This document shows, piece by piece, positions 1 to 7,268 of a stretch of 21,233 nucleotides of DNA. The stretch is from an uncultured Nocardioides sp. Lineage in GTDB: Bacteria > Actinomycetota > Actinomycetes > Propionibacteriales > Nocardioidaceae. The position numbers and the translations under genes were made by a program. The notes beneath the pieces were generated by a model. The model saw nothing but the letters and a program-made list of their open reading frames with translations. It was not told the DNA's origin and did no database searches. Numbering within the stretch: position 1 is the first letter of the stretch; every line of letters begins with the position of its first letter. Location: positions 1-21,233 of the forward strand of contig NZ_CAMPGZ010000054.1 of the NCBI RefSeq assembly GCF_946885725.1, read 5' to 3'.

Positions 1-973
1 CGGCGATGCGGAACATCTCGCGGACCAGGTCGATGCCGGTGACCTCCTCGGAGACCGGGTGCTCGACCTGGAGCCGGGTGTTCACCTCGAGGAAGGAGAT
101 GGTGCCGTCCTGGCCGACCAGGAACTCGCAGGTCCCGGCGCCGACGTACTTCGCCTCGCGAAGGATCGCCTTGGAGGACTCGTAGAGCGTGGTGATCTGC
201 TCCTCGGAGAGGAACGGCGCGGGCGCCTCCTCGACGAGCTTCTGGTGCCGGCGCTGCAGGGAGCAGTCGCGGGTGGAGACGACCACGACGTTGCCGTGCT
301 GGTCGGCGAGGCACTGGGTCTCGACGTGGCGCGGCCGGTCGAGGAACTTCTCCACGAAGCACTCGCCGCGTCCGAACGCCGTGACCGCCTCGCGCACGGC
401 GGACTCGAACGCGTCGGCGACCTCGCTCATCTCGCGGGCGACCTTGAGGCCGCGGCCACCGCCGCCGAACGCGGCCTTGATCGCGATCGGCAGGCCGTGC
501 TCCTCGGCGAACTTCACGGCCTCGTCGGCGTTCTCCAGCGGGTCCTTCGTGCCGGGCGCGAGCGGGGCGCCTACCTTCTCGGCGATGTGCCGGGCCCGGA
601 CCTTGTCGCCGAGCGCCTCGATCGCCGAGGGCGGCGGGCCGATCCAGACGAGCCCGGCGTCGATGACGGCCTTGGCGAAGTCGGCGTTCTCGGCGAGGAA
701 GCCGTAGCCGGGGTGCACCGAGTCGGCGCCGGAGCGCTTGGCGACGTCGAGGATCTTCTCGATCGACAGGTAGGACTCGGCCGGGGTGGCGCCGCCGAGG
801 CTGTAGGCCTCGTCGGCCAGGCGAACGAACAGCGCGTCCCGGTCGGGGTCGGCGTACACCGCGACGCTGCCGATGCCGGCGTCCTTGCACGCCCGGATGA
901 CCCGGACCGCGATCTCACCGCGGTTCGCGATGAGGACCTTCTGGAGCGGCTTGACGTTCGCCGATGCGGCCAC
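1..973 (-). CDS. accA3: Acyl-CoA carboxylase alpha subunit (biotin carboxylase/BCCP), 3' end missing
   Basis: Reading the minus strand from a GTG at 973 gives about 324 residues that run off the left edge. It begins with the biotin carboxylase N-domain ([18 protein letters not shown], from residue 11). Next come [10 protein letters not shown] near 86, the ATP-grasp glycine loop [13 protein letters not shown] near 167, [30 protein letters not shown] and the catalytic block [13 protein letters not shown] near 293-304. The enzyme carboxylates biotin with ATP and bicarbonate; the biotin-carrier domain expected at the C-terminus lies outside the window. AAGGAGA (981-987) sits 7 nt before the GTG and fixes the start. 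TAGACT (1011-1016, minus strand) is a possible -10 box. The TRDCS form and the proximity of accD, accE and birA suggest the actinobacterial AccA3 type, shared by several carboxylases. The symbol rests on this context; the biotin carboxylase call itself is very secure. Confidence 0.95.
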   Translation of the reverse strand, partial: MAASANVKPLQKVLIANRGEIAVRVIRACKDAGIGSVAVYADPDRDALFVRLADEAYSLGGATPAESYLSIEKILDVAKRSGADSVHPGYGFLAENADFAKAVIDAGLVWIGPPPSAIEALGDKVRARHIAEKVGAPLAPGTKDPLENADEAVKFAEEHGLPIAIKAAFGGGGRGLKVAREMSEVADAFESAVREAVTAFGRGECFVEKFLDRPRHVETQCLADQHGNVVVVSTRDCSLQRRHQKLVEEAPAPFLSEEQITTLYESSKAILREAKYVGAGTCEFLVGQDGTISFLEVNTRLQVEHPVSEEVTGIDLVREMFRIA

Positions 974-1091
974 GGGTTTCTCTCCTTGCGCCTCGCGAGT
1001 GACGTTCGGGAGTCTAGGGCCCCGGGTCGGGACCGAGCAGGTGACCACTGCCACACCCCGGTCGCAGCGAGCTGAGAAGGGGGACCGCGTC

Positions 1092-1973
1092 GTGCGCGAC
1101 TACCGGTCGTCGGACGACGACAACACCCGCTGGTCGGGCTTTCCGTTCCGCGAGGGCGACATCGTCATCTCGACGCGTTCGAAGTCCGGTACGACGTGGA
1201 TGCAGATGATCTGCGCGCTACTCGTCCTCGGCACTCCGGACCTGCCCGCGCCGTTGACCACGTTGTCACCGTGGGTCGACCACCGGGTCGAGCCGGTGGA
1301 GGACGTGTTCGCGCGGCTGGAGGCGCAGCGGCACCGGCGGTTCGTCAAGACGCACACCCCGCTCGACGGGCTGCCACTCGACCCGCGCGCGGCATACGTC
1401 GTGGTGGCCCGGCACCCGCTGGACATGGCGGTGTCGCTCTACCACCAGGGCGCCAACATCGACCGGCGTCGCCTGCGTGAGCTGACCGGCGTATCCGAGC
1501 CGACGGGACCCGAGCCGCCTCGACCGGACCTGCACACGTGGCTGCGTGCCTGGACGGAGCGCGAGACCACGCCGCAGCAGTCGCTCGACTCGCTCGTCGG
1601 TGTGCTGCACCACGTGACAGACGCGTGGCGGCTCCGGGAGAGCGGGGAGGTCGACGTGCTGCTGGTGCACTACGCGGACCTGCTGGCCGACCTCGACGGC
1701 GAGATGCGCCGCATCGCGGCGGCGCTGGGCATCGAGGTGGACGAGGAGCGCTGGCCGGCGCTGGTCGAGGCGGCGACGTTCGCGTCGATGCGGCAACGGT
1801 CGGACGAGCTCACGCCCAACACGCTGGGCGTGCTCAAGGACTCAGCGGCGTTCTTCCGCCGCGGGTTCTCCGGTGCGGGCCGCGAGGTGCTGACCGCCGA
1901 GGAGCTCGCCCGCTACGAGGCGCGGGTCCGGGACCTGGCCCCGCCCGAGGTCGTGGCCTGGCTGCACCGGTAG
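1092..1973 (+). CDS. PAPS-dependent sulfotransferase (Sulfotransfer_1 family)
   Basis: This 293-residue protein starts at GTG 1092, behind a purine-rich GAGAAGGGGG about 8 nt upstream. The same frame is open further upstream from 873, but that would overlap the start of the divergent carboxylase gene, so I reject it. Family motifs are clear: the 5'-phosphosulfate loop [12 protein letters not shown] near residue 26, the 3'-phosphate motif [16 protein letters not shown] near residue 100, and the C-terminal [16 protein letters not shown], matching the RKGxxG region of cytosolic sulfotransferases. No signal peptide is visible. It would move sulfate from PAPS to a hydroxyl or amine of a small molecule, lipid or sugar; the acceptor cannot be read from the sequence. 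It ends 14 bp from the convergent epimerase gene. Homologues of this type are common in mycobacteria and Nocardioides. Confidence 0.9.
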   Translation: MRDYRSSDDDNTRWSGFPFREGDIVISTRSKSGTTWMQMICALLVLGTPDLPAPLTTLSPWVDHRVEPVEDVFARLEAQRHRRFVKTHTPLDGLPLDPRAAYVVVARHPLDMAVSLYHQGANIDRRRLRELTGVSEPTGPEPPRPDLHTWLRAWTERETTPQQSLDSLVGVLHHVTDAWRLRESGEVDVLLVHYADLLADLDGEMRRIAAALGIEVDEERWPALVEAATFASMRQRSDELTPNTLGVLKDSAAFFRRGFSGAGREVLTAEELARYEARVRDLAPPEVVAWLHR

Positions 1974-1987
1974 GTGGTCACACCGCG

Positions 1988-2953
1988 TCAGGGCGCGCGC
2001 AACGCCTCCACCGTCTCGCGCAGACCCTGCTCCAGCGGACGGGGTCGCCAGCCGAGCTCCTGCTGCGCCCGCTCCGACGTGCCGTAATACGTCGCGAGCC
2101 CTGCTCGCATCGTCTCGGCGGCGTACCCAGGGGGCAGCGGCACCACCTTGCCGACCGCGCCGAGGACGCCGGCGGTCGCGCGGACCATGCGCTCGGGCAG
2201 CACACGCGGCCCGGGCGTGCCGGCGATCGCCGCGACCTGGCGCAACCCGTCGGCGAGCCGTATCTGCGGGCCGGTGAGCATGTAGGACTGGCCGGGCTCG
2301 CCGCGCTCCATCGCGAGCACGTGCCCGCGGGCGACGTCGTCGACGTGCGCCCAGCAGACGCCGCCGGCGGCCGGGACGGGCGGCCTCTTGCCACGGACCA
2401 CCTGCGCGATCAGGTCTCCGGTCTGCGCGGTGTCGCCCGGGCCGTAGACGAGGCCGGGCTGCACGATCACGACCGGCAGACCGTCGTACGCGAAGTCGAG
2501 GGCGACATCGTGCGCCGCGGCCTTGGTGCGGTCGTAGCTCGAGATGTGCGTGCCGGTGAACCGGTAGGTCTCGTCGACCACCTGCTCCTCGGTGTCGGAG
2601 TTGACCGCGACCGTGCTCGTGTAGACCACGCGTCGCACGCCGTTGCGCAGCGCCGCCTCGAGCACGTTGCGGGTGCCCTGCACATTGACCCGGTCTCCGG
2701 TGGCGGCGCCGTCGCGCTCGCCGAGGCGGTACCAGCCGGCGACGTGGAAGAGCCCGTCGACGCCCGTGGTGAGTGCGTCCAGGGCAGACACGCTGTCGAG
2801 GTCCCCGGGCCGCAGCTCGACGCCGAGCTCGGTCAGTGCGGTCGCCCGGGCGGGGTCGCGGACGAGCGCGACCACCTCGTGCCCGGCCTCGCGCAGCTGC
2901 CGCGCGAGCGCACCTCCGACGAACCCGGTCGCTCCCGTCATCGCGTAGCGCAT
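1988..2953 (-). CDS. NAD(P)-dependent epimerase/dehydratase, extended SDR family
   Basis: This 321-residue extended short-chain dehydrogenase has the N-terminal Rossmann motif GATGFVG (residues 8-14). An acidic and basic stretch after the second strand follows, then the catalytic Ser/Thr region VVYTSTVAVNS and the active-site pair SSYDRTK (YxxxK). Overall it resembles dihydroflavonol-4-reductase/HpnA-like proteins, which act on diverse sugar-nucleotide or steroid-like ketones and alcohols, so the substrate is unknown. ATG 2953 is the first start, giving a normal N-terminus (MRYAMTGATG). It lies 25 bp after the acetyltransferase gene on the same strand and is probably co-transcribed with it. 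No strong Shine-Dalgarno precedes the ATG: a GAGGAG at the end of the upstream gene is about 20 nt away. Confidence 0.87.
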   Translation of the reverse strand: MRYAMTGATGFVGGALARQLREAGHEVVALVRDPARATALTELGVELRPGDLDSVSALDALTTGVDGLFHVAGWYRLGERDGAATGDRVNVQGTRNVLEAALRNGVRRVVYTSTVAVNSDTEEQVVDETYRFTGTHISSYDRTKAAAHDVALDFAYDGLPVVIVQPGLVYGPGDTAQTGDLIAQVVRGKRPPVPAAGGVCWAHVDDVARGHVLAMERGEPGQSYMLTGPQIRLADGLRQVAAIAGTPGPRVLPERMVRATAGVLGAVGKVVPLPPGYAAETMRAGLATYYGTSERAQQELGWRPRPLEQGLRETVEALRAP

Positions 2954-2978
2954 GCGACCGATCGAACCAGAAGGCTCC

Positions 2979-3722
2979 TCAGAGCCGGTGCCGCACCCAC
3001 ACGTTCGGCTCGACGTACACCGCGTAGTCGTGGTCCAAGTCGCACACCACCGGGACCAACGCGAGCGGTACGACGACCTCGCCGGAGGTGTCGAACGACA
3101 GCCCGGTCCACTCGCGCCACTGGGCGAGCGAGCCGGCGATCACCATCGACCGGGGGGCGACCCCGTGGATCGTCGCGCCGGCCCGGACGTGGGTGCGCAG
3201 CCACGCGTCGACGGGCAGCCCGTCGTCGCGCGTGCGCCGGATGTAGGCGGCGGCGGTCTCGTGCGGGTCGTGGTGCTTCTCGTTCGGCCGCACCGGCGCG
3301 ACCAGCTCGGCGTACCCGGCCTCCGCCGCAGCCGTGCGCAGCGCGGCGAGCATCCGGTGCGAGAGGCCCTGGCCGAGGTGGTCCGGCCGGACCGCGATCT
3401 CCAGCGCGCTGACGGTGTCGGTGCGGGTGCCGTTCTCGTGGTCGCGGAACGCCCACAGCAGCACCCGGTCCCAGCCGCCCGGCGGCAGCTCGCCCTCGCG
3501 GTGACCGTGCAGCTCGAACGGCGCCGCGAAGGCGCGCGCGACGACCTCGCCCCCGTCGGTCGCGACCAGGCTGAGGTCGGGGAACGTCGACGGCACCCGG
3601 CCGAAGAACGCCGCGGCCGTGTCGTCGTGGCCCATGAACTCCGGCCAGGTGTCCGGCATCCGCCAGAGCGGACCGTGCAGCTCCGGTCGCTCGGCGACGG
3701 AGGTGATCCGCACGTCGCTCAT
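2979..3722 (-). CDS. GNAT-family N-acetyltransferase
   Basis: The 247-residue frame starts at ATG 3722 (MSDVRITSVAERPEL). The acetyl-CoA binding motif A is seen as EIAVRPDHLGQGLSHRML near residues 108-124, where HLGQGL matches the Q/RxxGxG/A loop, followed by a helix. A PHETAAAYIRRTRDDGLPVDAWLRTH segment follows. The C-terminal 50 residues form an extra beta-rich tail ending in WVRHRL that I do not recognise. The frame is open far upstream (to 4964), but that part is antisense to other genes, and ATG 3722 is the natural start. It lies between merR and the epimerase on one strand (gaps 53 and 25 bp), suggesting a merR-GNAT-epimerase unit. The acceptor substrate is unknown. GACCAT ending 6 nt before the ATG is a weak candidate -10 for a leaderless message. 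Confidence 0.82.
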   Translation of the reverse strand: MSDVRITSVAERPELHGPLWRMPDTWPEFMGHDDTAAAFFGRVPSTFPDLSLVATDGGEVVARAFAAPFELHGHREGELPPGGWDRVLLWAFRDHENGTRTDTVSALEIAVRPDHLGQGLSHRMLAALRTAAAEAGYAELVAPVRPNEKHHDPHETAAAYIRRTRDDGLPVDAWLRTHVRAGATIHGVAPRSMVIAGSLAQWREWTGLSFDTSGEVVVPLALVPVVCDLDHDYAVYVEPNVWVRHRL

Positions 3723-3775
3723 GCTGCGATGGTCACAGCCCGCAGGCGTGCTGTCGCGTGAGTTTCCGCGACGGG

Positions 3776-4162
3776 CTAGCGCAGCTTCGCCAGGTCCTCG
3801 TGGCAGCGCTCGGCCACCCTGTCGAGCTCGGTCATCGTCTCGTCGATGTCGCGGCGCATCTGCTCGAGCTCTGCCCGCCGTACCTCGATCTGGTCGAGCA
3901 GGTAGCGCAGCTGTCCCGCCTCGCCCGGCTGGTCGTCGTACATGTTCACGATCGTGGCGATCTCCGGCAGCGAGAAGCCCAGCCGCTTGCCGCGCAGCAC
4001 GAGCTGCAGACGGATCCGCTGCCGGGTGTCGTAGACCCGCTGGGTGCCGCGGCGGGCGGGGGAGAGCAGCCCGACGTCCTCGTAGTGCCGGATCGTCCGC
4101 AGCGTCACGCCGAACTCCTCGGCGAGCTGGCTGATGGTCCAGGTCTCTTCGGTCTCCGGCAC
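3776..4162 (-). CDS. MerR-family regulator, LiuR-like, divergent to acyl-CoA dehydrogenase
   Basis: This 128-residue protein has the MerR helix-turn-helix at residues 8-30 (WTISQLAEEFGVTLRTIRHYEDVGLL), followed by the wing RRGTQRVYDTRQRIRLQLVLRGKRLGFSLPEI. The C-terminal coiled coil (about 84-128) is Glu/Arg-rich and has no cysteine cluster for metal. This matches the LiuR/acyl-CoA-catabolism branch rather than metal sensors. The start is GTG 4162, with GAGGA 8 nt upstream. The frame stays open upstream, but no ATG, GTG or TTG occurs before it enters sequence antisense to the dehydrogenase. The gene is divergent from an acyl-CoA dehydrogenase, and two palindromes lie between them. I infer that it controls that gene and its own operon in response to an acyl-CoA. 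Regulation was inferred from context, not shown. Confidence 0.87.
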   Translation of the reverse strand: MPETEETWTISQLAEEFGVTLRTIRHYEDVGLLSPARRGTQRVYDTRQRIRLQLVLRGKRLGFSLPEIATIVNMYDDQPGEAGQLRYLLDQIEVRRAELEQMRRDIDETMTELDRVAERCHEDLAKLR

Positions 4163-4196
4163 GGGATCCGTCCTCGGTGGCTTCGGCTGAGGCTTG

Positions 4197-4215
4197 CGCT
4201 TCCGTAACGGAAGCG
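4197..4215. promoter_or_regulatory. Perfect palindrome in merR-acd intergenic region
   Basis: CGCTTCCGT (4197-4205) and ACGGAAGCG (4207-4215) are exact reverse complements around a single A. The site lies 35 bp upstream of the merR GTG, 2 bp from a second palindrome. It could be a second operator for the MerR protein or a site for another regulator. Confidence 0.55.
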
Positions 4216-4217
4216 TG

Positions 4218-4233
4218 CTTACGTTGACGTAAG
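4218..4233. promoter_or_regulatory. Candidate MerR/LiuR operator
   Basis: CTTACGT (4218-4224), TG, ACGTAAG (4227-4233) is a perfect 7-bp inverted repeat. The shape, ACGT half-sites two bases apart, resembles LiuR-type operators as I remember them. TTGACG (4224-4229) inside it could serve as a -35 for the dehydrogenase. TGGGGT (4247-4252), 17 bp downstream, is a poor but possible -10. MerR regulators normally bind within such promoter spacers. Confidence 0.6.
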
Positions 4234-4256
4234 CGTAAGGGCCGGGTGGGGTCCGA

Positions 4257-4272
4257 GGTCTCGACAGGCCCG
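4257..4272 (+). repeat. Half copy of the purE-side intergenic repeat
   Basis: GGTCTCGACAGGCCCG lies between the operator region and the dehydrogenase Shine-Dalgarno. It shares the TCTCGACAGGC core with the right arm of the inverted repeat at 17770-17793. No complementary arm is seen near it. It may be a degenerate single arm of a dispersed intergenic repeat. Confidence 0.4.
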
Positions 4273-4310
4273 CCCTCCCGGCGCACGATCGTCTGACCAG
4301 GAGAATCCCG

Positions 4311-5492
4311 ATGATCTTCGAGCTGTCCGCCGAGCACGAGGCCTTCCGCCGCTCCGTCCGCGAGTTCGCCGAGGCCGAGATCGCCCCGCACGCCGCCGAG
4401 TGGGACCGCAAGCACCACTTCCCGTCCGACGTCGTCCAGAAGATGGGCGCCCTCGGCCTGTTCGGGCTCACCGCGCCCGAGGAGTACGGCGGGGCCGGGC
4501 TGTCCGGCGAGGAGGGCGGCTTCACCTCGCTGTGCCTGGCCATCGAGGAGATCGGCCGCGTCGACCAGTCGATGGGCATCACGCTCGAGGCCGCCGTCGG
4601 CCTGGGCATCAACCCGATCCTGACCTTCGGTACCGACGAGCAGAAGCAGACCTGGCTCCCTGACCTGGTCTCGGGTCGCCGGCTCGCCGGCTTCGGCCTC
4701 ACCGAGCCGGGCTCCGGCTCCGACGCCGGCTCCACGCGCACCAAGGCCGAGCTCGTCGACGGCCAGTGGGTGATCAACGGCTCGAAGCAGTTCATCACCA
4801 ACTCCGGTGCCGACATCACCTCGGTGGTCACGGTGACCGCCCGCACCGGCACGCGCGCCGACGGCCGTCCCGAGATCAGCACGATCATCGTCCCGTCGGA
4901 CACGCCGGGCTTCACCGCCGAGCCGGCCTACGACAAGCTCGGCTGGCACGCCTCCGACACCCACCCGCTGACGTTCACCGACGCGCGGGTGCCCGAGGCC
5001 AACCTGCTCGGCGAGCGCGGCCGCGGCTTCGCGCAGTTCCTCGCCACGCTCGACGACGGCCGCGTGGCCATCGCCGCGCTGGCGGTCGGCTGCATCCAGG
5101 CCTGCCTCGACATGAGCCGGCAGTACGCCAACGAGCGCACCACGTTCGGCGTACCGATCGGGCAGAAGCAGGGCGTCGCGTTCCAGATCTCCGACCTCGA
5201 GGTCATGCTCCGCGCGTCGCGGCTGCTGACCTACCAGGCCGCCGCGATGAAGGACGCCGGCCGTCCGGCCAAGGAGTTCAAGCAGGCCGCCGCGGTCGCC
5301 AAGCTCTACGCCACCGAGTCGGCGGTCACGGCTACGCGCATCGCGACGCAGGTCTTCGGCGGGTACGGGTTCATGGAGGAGTACCCGGTGGCGCGGTTCT
5401 ACCGCGACGCCAAGGTGCTCGAGATCGGCGAGGGCACCTCCGAGGTGCAGCGGATGCTGATCGCCCGCGGCCTCGGCCTGCCCGTCGAGTAA
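4311..5492 (+). CDS. Acyl-CoA dehydrogenase (short/branched-chain type)
   Basis: This 393-residue flavoenzyme is full length for the family. It oxidises an acyl-CoA to the 2,3-enoyl-CoA, passing electrons to electron-transfer flavoprotein. The signature FGLTEPGSGSD is near residues 132-142 and the second signature QVFGGYGFMEEYPVARFYRDAKV near 346-368. The catalytic base is Glu374 in IGEGTSE. Isovaleryl-CoA dehydrogenases have IGAGTSE there and take the base from elsewhere, so this is more likely a butyryl-, isobutyryl- or 2-methylbutyryl-CoA enzyme like Streptomyces AcdH. ATG 4311 has CAGGAGA 6 nt upstream. It is divergent from the MerR gene, with a likely operator between them, which fits control by branched-chain amino acid or fatty acid intermediates. 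The stop codon lies in the first unit of a 13-bp tandem repeat. Confidence 0.95.
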   Translation: MIFELSAEHEAFRRSVREFAEAEIAPHAAEWDRKHHFPSDVVQKMGALGLFGLTAPEEYGGAGLSGEEGGFTSLCLAIEEIGRVDQSMGITLEAAVGLGINPILTFGTDEQKQTWLPDLVSGRRLAGFGLTEPGSGSDAGSTRTKAELVDGQWVINGSKQFITNSGADITSVVTVTARTGTRADGRPEISTIIVPSDTPGFTAEPAYDKLGWHASDTHPLTFTDARVPEANLLGERGRGFAQFLATLDDGRVAIAALAVGCIQACLDMSRQYANERTTFGVPIGQKQGVAFQISDLEVMLRASRLLTYQAAAMKDAGRPAKEFKQAAAVAKLYATESAVTATRIATQVFGGYGFMEEYPVARFYRDAKVLEIGEGTSEVQRMLIARGLGLPVE

Positions 5493-5535
5493 CAGCGTCG
5501 AGTAACAGCGCCGAGTAACAGCGCCGAGTAACAGG
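5484..5535 (+). repeat. Four tandem 13-bp units with stop codons in three frames
   Basis: The unit GYCGAGTAACAGC occurs at 5484, 5497, 5510 and 5523; the second base is T,T,C,C, and the last unit ends in G instead of C. The first unit holds the last codons and TAA stop of the dehydrogenase. Because 13 is not a multiple of 3, the TAA triplets (5490, 5503, 5516, 5529) fall in all three frames. Recent slipped-strand duplication is the simplest origin. Confidence 0.9.
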
Positions 5536-5544
5536 CAGAGCGGC

Positions 5545-5563
5545 GGCCGCCCATTAGGCGGCC
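5545..5563 (+). terminator. GC-rich hairpin after acyl-CoA dehydrogenase
   Basis: GGCCGCC (5545-5551) pairs exactly with GGCGGCC (5557-5563) across the loop CATTA. No U-run follows, as is usual in high-GC actinobacteria. It sits 53 bp after the dehydrogenase stop and just before the gtrA -10 box. Confidence 0.55.
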
Positions 5564-5568
5564 CCCTC

Positions 5569-5574
5569 TAACCT
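5569..5574 (+). promoter_or_regulatory. -10 box for leaderless gtrA
   Basis: TAACCT fits TANNNT and ends 6 nt before ATG 5581. No Shine-Dalgarno is present, so transcription probably starts at or next to the A of the ATG. No convincing -35 is seen. Confidence 0.55.
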
Positions 5575-5580
5575 CGTCGC

Positions 5581-6066
5581 ATGGGTCGTCGGTGGAAGCG
5601 GTTGACGGCCGAGGCTTCGAAGTTCCTGACCGTCGGCGGCGTCGCCACCCTGGTGGCCCTGCTGATCTTCAACGTGCTGGTGCACGGCTACTTCGGCGGC
5701 CCCGGCCCGCTCAACGAGCAACCCCTGCTCGCGTTCGTGCTGGCCAACACCGTCGGCATGGTCGTCAGCTACCGCGGCTCGCGGTCGTGGGCGTTCCGCG
5801 ACCGCGAGGCAGTCGGACCGACCGGCGGCCGCGTCACGTTCTTCGTGATCAACGTGCTGTCGATGGCGATCCCGCTCGGCTGCCTGGCGATCACCCGCTA
5901 CGGGTTCGGCCTCACCGACCCGGTCTCGGACAACATCGCGGCCAACGTCGTCGGTCTCGGGCTCGGCACCGCCGCCCGCTTCTGGGCGACCCGCCGGTTC
6001 ATCTTCCTCAGCCCGCGCCGGGCCGCGAAGCGCAGGGCGGAAGCGGCGGCGGCCGAGCAGGCATGA
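5581..6066 (+). CDS. GtrA-family membrane protein
   Basis: This 161-residue protein has four hydrophobic segments: about 15-37, 48-67, 84-106 and 118-138. A SYRGSRSWAFRDR loop follows the second, and the last ends in the basic ATRRFIFL. The C-terminal tail is Arg/Ala-rich. This is the GtrA/DPMS topology; such proteins are thought to help flip polyprenyl-linked sugars across the membrane or to partner glycosyltransferases. No glycosyltransferase is adjacent, but rmlC and rmlD follow within 1.5 kb. The M. tuberculosis relative Rv3277 sits by purK and the PH-domain gene, so this copy may be the same gene moved within the locus. ATG 5581 is backed by the TAACCT box. Its stop overlaps the next gene's start (ATGA), so the two are translationally coupled. 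Confidence 0.9.
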   Translation: MGRRWKRLTAEASKFLTVGGVATLVALLIFNVLVHGYFGGPGPLNEQPLLAFVLANTVGMVVSYRGSRSWAFRDREAVGPTGGRVTFFVINVLSMAIPLGCLAITRYGFGLTDPVSDNIAANVVGLGLGTAARFWATRRFIFLSPRRAAKRRAEAAAAEQA

Positions 6067-6605
6067 CCGGGCCGTCCGCCCGCGTCCTCACCCGGCCGGA
6101 CGAGGTCGCGGAGACGCTGCCCGGCCTGGCGTGCGTCTACCGCGCGGCGTTCGGGGCGTACGGCGAGGGCGACGACGAGATACGCCGGTTCACCGACGAG
6201 CAGCTGCCCAAGCACGCGGCCCGGGACGGCTTCCGGATGGTCGTGCTGCAGGACGAGGACGGGCCCGTCGCGTTCGGCTACGGCTACACCGGCGAGCGCG
6301 GCCAGTGGTGGTCGGACTGGGTCGCCGGGCTCGCGCCGGCCGGCGTCGTCGACGAGTGGCTCGGCGGACACTTCGAGCTCGTCGAGCTCGCGGTCGACCC
6401 CGCGTGGCAGCGACGGGGCCTCGGCGCGCGGGCGCACGACCTGCTGCTCGAGGGCCTCCCGCACGAGCGCGCGCTGCTCACGACGTACCGCGACGAGGAG
6501 CGGCCGGCGCCGCGGCTCTACCGGCGGCTCGGCTGGCGACCGCTCGCCGAGCTGAACGAGGACACCGTGCTCTACGGGCGGGTGCTGCGCAGCGAGTCGA
6601 GGTAG
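6063..6605 (+). CDS. GNAT-family N-acetyltransferase
   Basis: The 180-residue frame starts at ATG 6063, overlapping the gtrA stop by 4 bp. Motif A of the GNAT fold is FELVELAVDPAWQRRGLGARAHDLLLEGL (about 104-132), with the acetyl-CoA loop RRGLGA. RLYRRLGWRPL (about 151-161) is the usual late helix-turn of the fold. A tryptophan-rich GQWWSDWVAGL around 80-90 probably shapes the acceptor pocket. The substrate is unknown. Its last 34 bp overlap, tail to tail, the end of rmlC on the other strand; both frames are intact there. Confidence 0.85.
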   Translation: MTGPSARVLTRPDEVAETLPGLACVYRAAFGAYGEGDDEIRRFTDEQLPKHAARDGFRMVVLQDEDGPVAFGYGYTGERGQWWSDWVAGLAPAGVVDEWLGGHFELVELAVDPAWQRRGLGARAHDLLLEGLPHERALLTTYRDEERPAPRLYRRLGWRPLAELNEDTVLYGRVLRSESR

Positions 6606-7198
6606 GCGCGAGCCTCGTCGTACTTCGGCAGCAGCCCCTGCGCCTCGGCCTCCGCCAGCGTCGGCGCGGCCGCGTCCTTCTCCGAGAGCAACGGCTCGAA
6701 GGTCGAGCCGTCGCGCCCCGTGGTCGGCCACTCGATGCCGATCGCCGGGTCGAGCGGGTTGACCCCGTGCTCGCGGCCCGGGGCGTACGTCGCGCTGCAC
6801 AGGTAGGTGATCGTGGTCTGGTCGTCGAGGGCCACGAACGCGTGGCCGAGCCCCTCGCTCACGAACACCGCTCGGCGGTCGACGTCGTCGAGGAGCACCG
6901 CGTCCCACTGACCGAAGGTCGGCGAGCCGACGCGGATGTCGACGACGACGTCGAGCAGCGCGCCGCGCGGGCAGAACACCCACTTGGCCTGGCTCGGAGG
7001 CACGTCCGCGAAGTGGATGCCGCGGATCGAGCCGGCTGCGGACACCGACGCGTTGGCCTGCAGCAGGTCGAGCCGACGGCCGGTGGCCTCCTCGAGCTTG
7101 TCGGCCCGGAACCACTCCAGGAACGCACCGCGGCTGTCGCCGTGCACGACGGGTGTCATCTCGTACGCGTCGGGCACGTTCAGCTCGCGGATCTGCAT
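6572..7198 (-). CDS. rmlC: dTDP-4-dehydrorhamnose 3,5-epimerase
   Basis: This 208-residue cupin enzyme epimerises C3 and C5 of dTDP-4-keto-6-deoxyglucose on the way to dTDP-L-rhamnose. Visible hallmarks are ATGRRLDLLQANAS, SIRGIHFADVPPSQAKWV with the catalytic His and nearby Lys, VVVDIRVGSPTFGQW with the catalytic-site Asp, EGLGHAFVALDD and the tyrosine-containing TYLCSATYAPGREHG before IGIEWP. The frame is open 13 codons upstream of ATG 7198, but a TACCCT box 7 nt before that ATG and the family N-terminus (MQIRELNV) choose it. Divergent rmlD follows across 70 bp; rmlA and rmlB are not in the window. The product feeds cell-wall or exopolysaccharide rhamnose. Its 3' end overlaps the neighbouring GNAT gene by 34 bp. 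Confidence 0.92.
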   Translation of the reverse strand: MQIRELNVPDAYEMTPVVHGDSRGAFLEWFRADKLEEATGRRLDLLQANASVSAAGSIRGIHFADVPPSQAKWVFCPRGALLDVVVDIRVGSPTFGQWDAVLLDDVDRRAVFVSEGLGHAFVALDDQTTITYLCSATYAPGREHGVNPLDPAIGIEWPTTGRDGSTFEPLLSEKDAAAPTLAEAEAQGLLPKYDEARAYLDSLRSTRP

Positions 7199-7205
7199 GC
7201 CGGTT

Positions 7206-7211
7206 AGGGTA
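7206..7211 (-). promoter_or_regulatory. -10 box for leaderless rmlC
   Basis: On the minus strand TACCCT (TANNNT) ends 7 nt before ATG 7198, with no Shine-Dalgarno between them. It lies in the 70-bp space shared with divergent rmlD, which instead has a strong AGGAGGA. Confidence 0.55.
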
Positions 7212-7268
7212 CAAATCGGTCGGGCGGGTCCCGGCACTGGTCATCGCCCCGGCAACGCAGGAGGACTC

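Noticed and set aside
59..1075. A 338-codon plus-strand frame
   Set aside because: It is exactly antisense to the biotin carboxylase gene, whose motifs are all present on the minus strand.
873..1091. Upstream extension of the sulfotransferase
   Set aside because: It would overlap the start of the divergent carboxylase gene and shows no family similarity. GTG 1092 has a Shine-Dalgarno and fits the family N-terminus.
1092..2953. Sulfotransferase plus epimerase as a natural-product cluster
   Set aside because: The genes are convergent with no synthase, transporter or regulator specific to them.
1538..3412. A 624-codon plus-strand open frame
   Set aside because: It is low-complexity Arg/Gly/Ala sequence in the wrong frame over the sulfotransferase and antisense to the epimerase and GNAT genes.
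2979..4964. A 661-codon minus-strand open frame read as one protein
   Set aside because: Only its last 247 codons (3722-2979) look like a real protein, a GNAT. The rest is antisense to the dehydrogenase or out of frame with merR, and is open because of high GC.
5484..5535. CRISPR or iteron interpretation of the 13-bp repeat
   Set aside because: The units are contiguous without spacers, too short for CRISPR, and no replication or cas gene is near.
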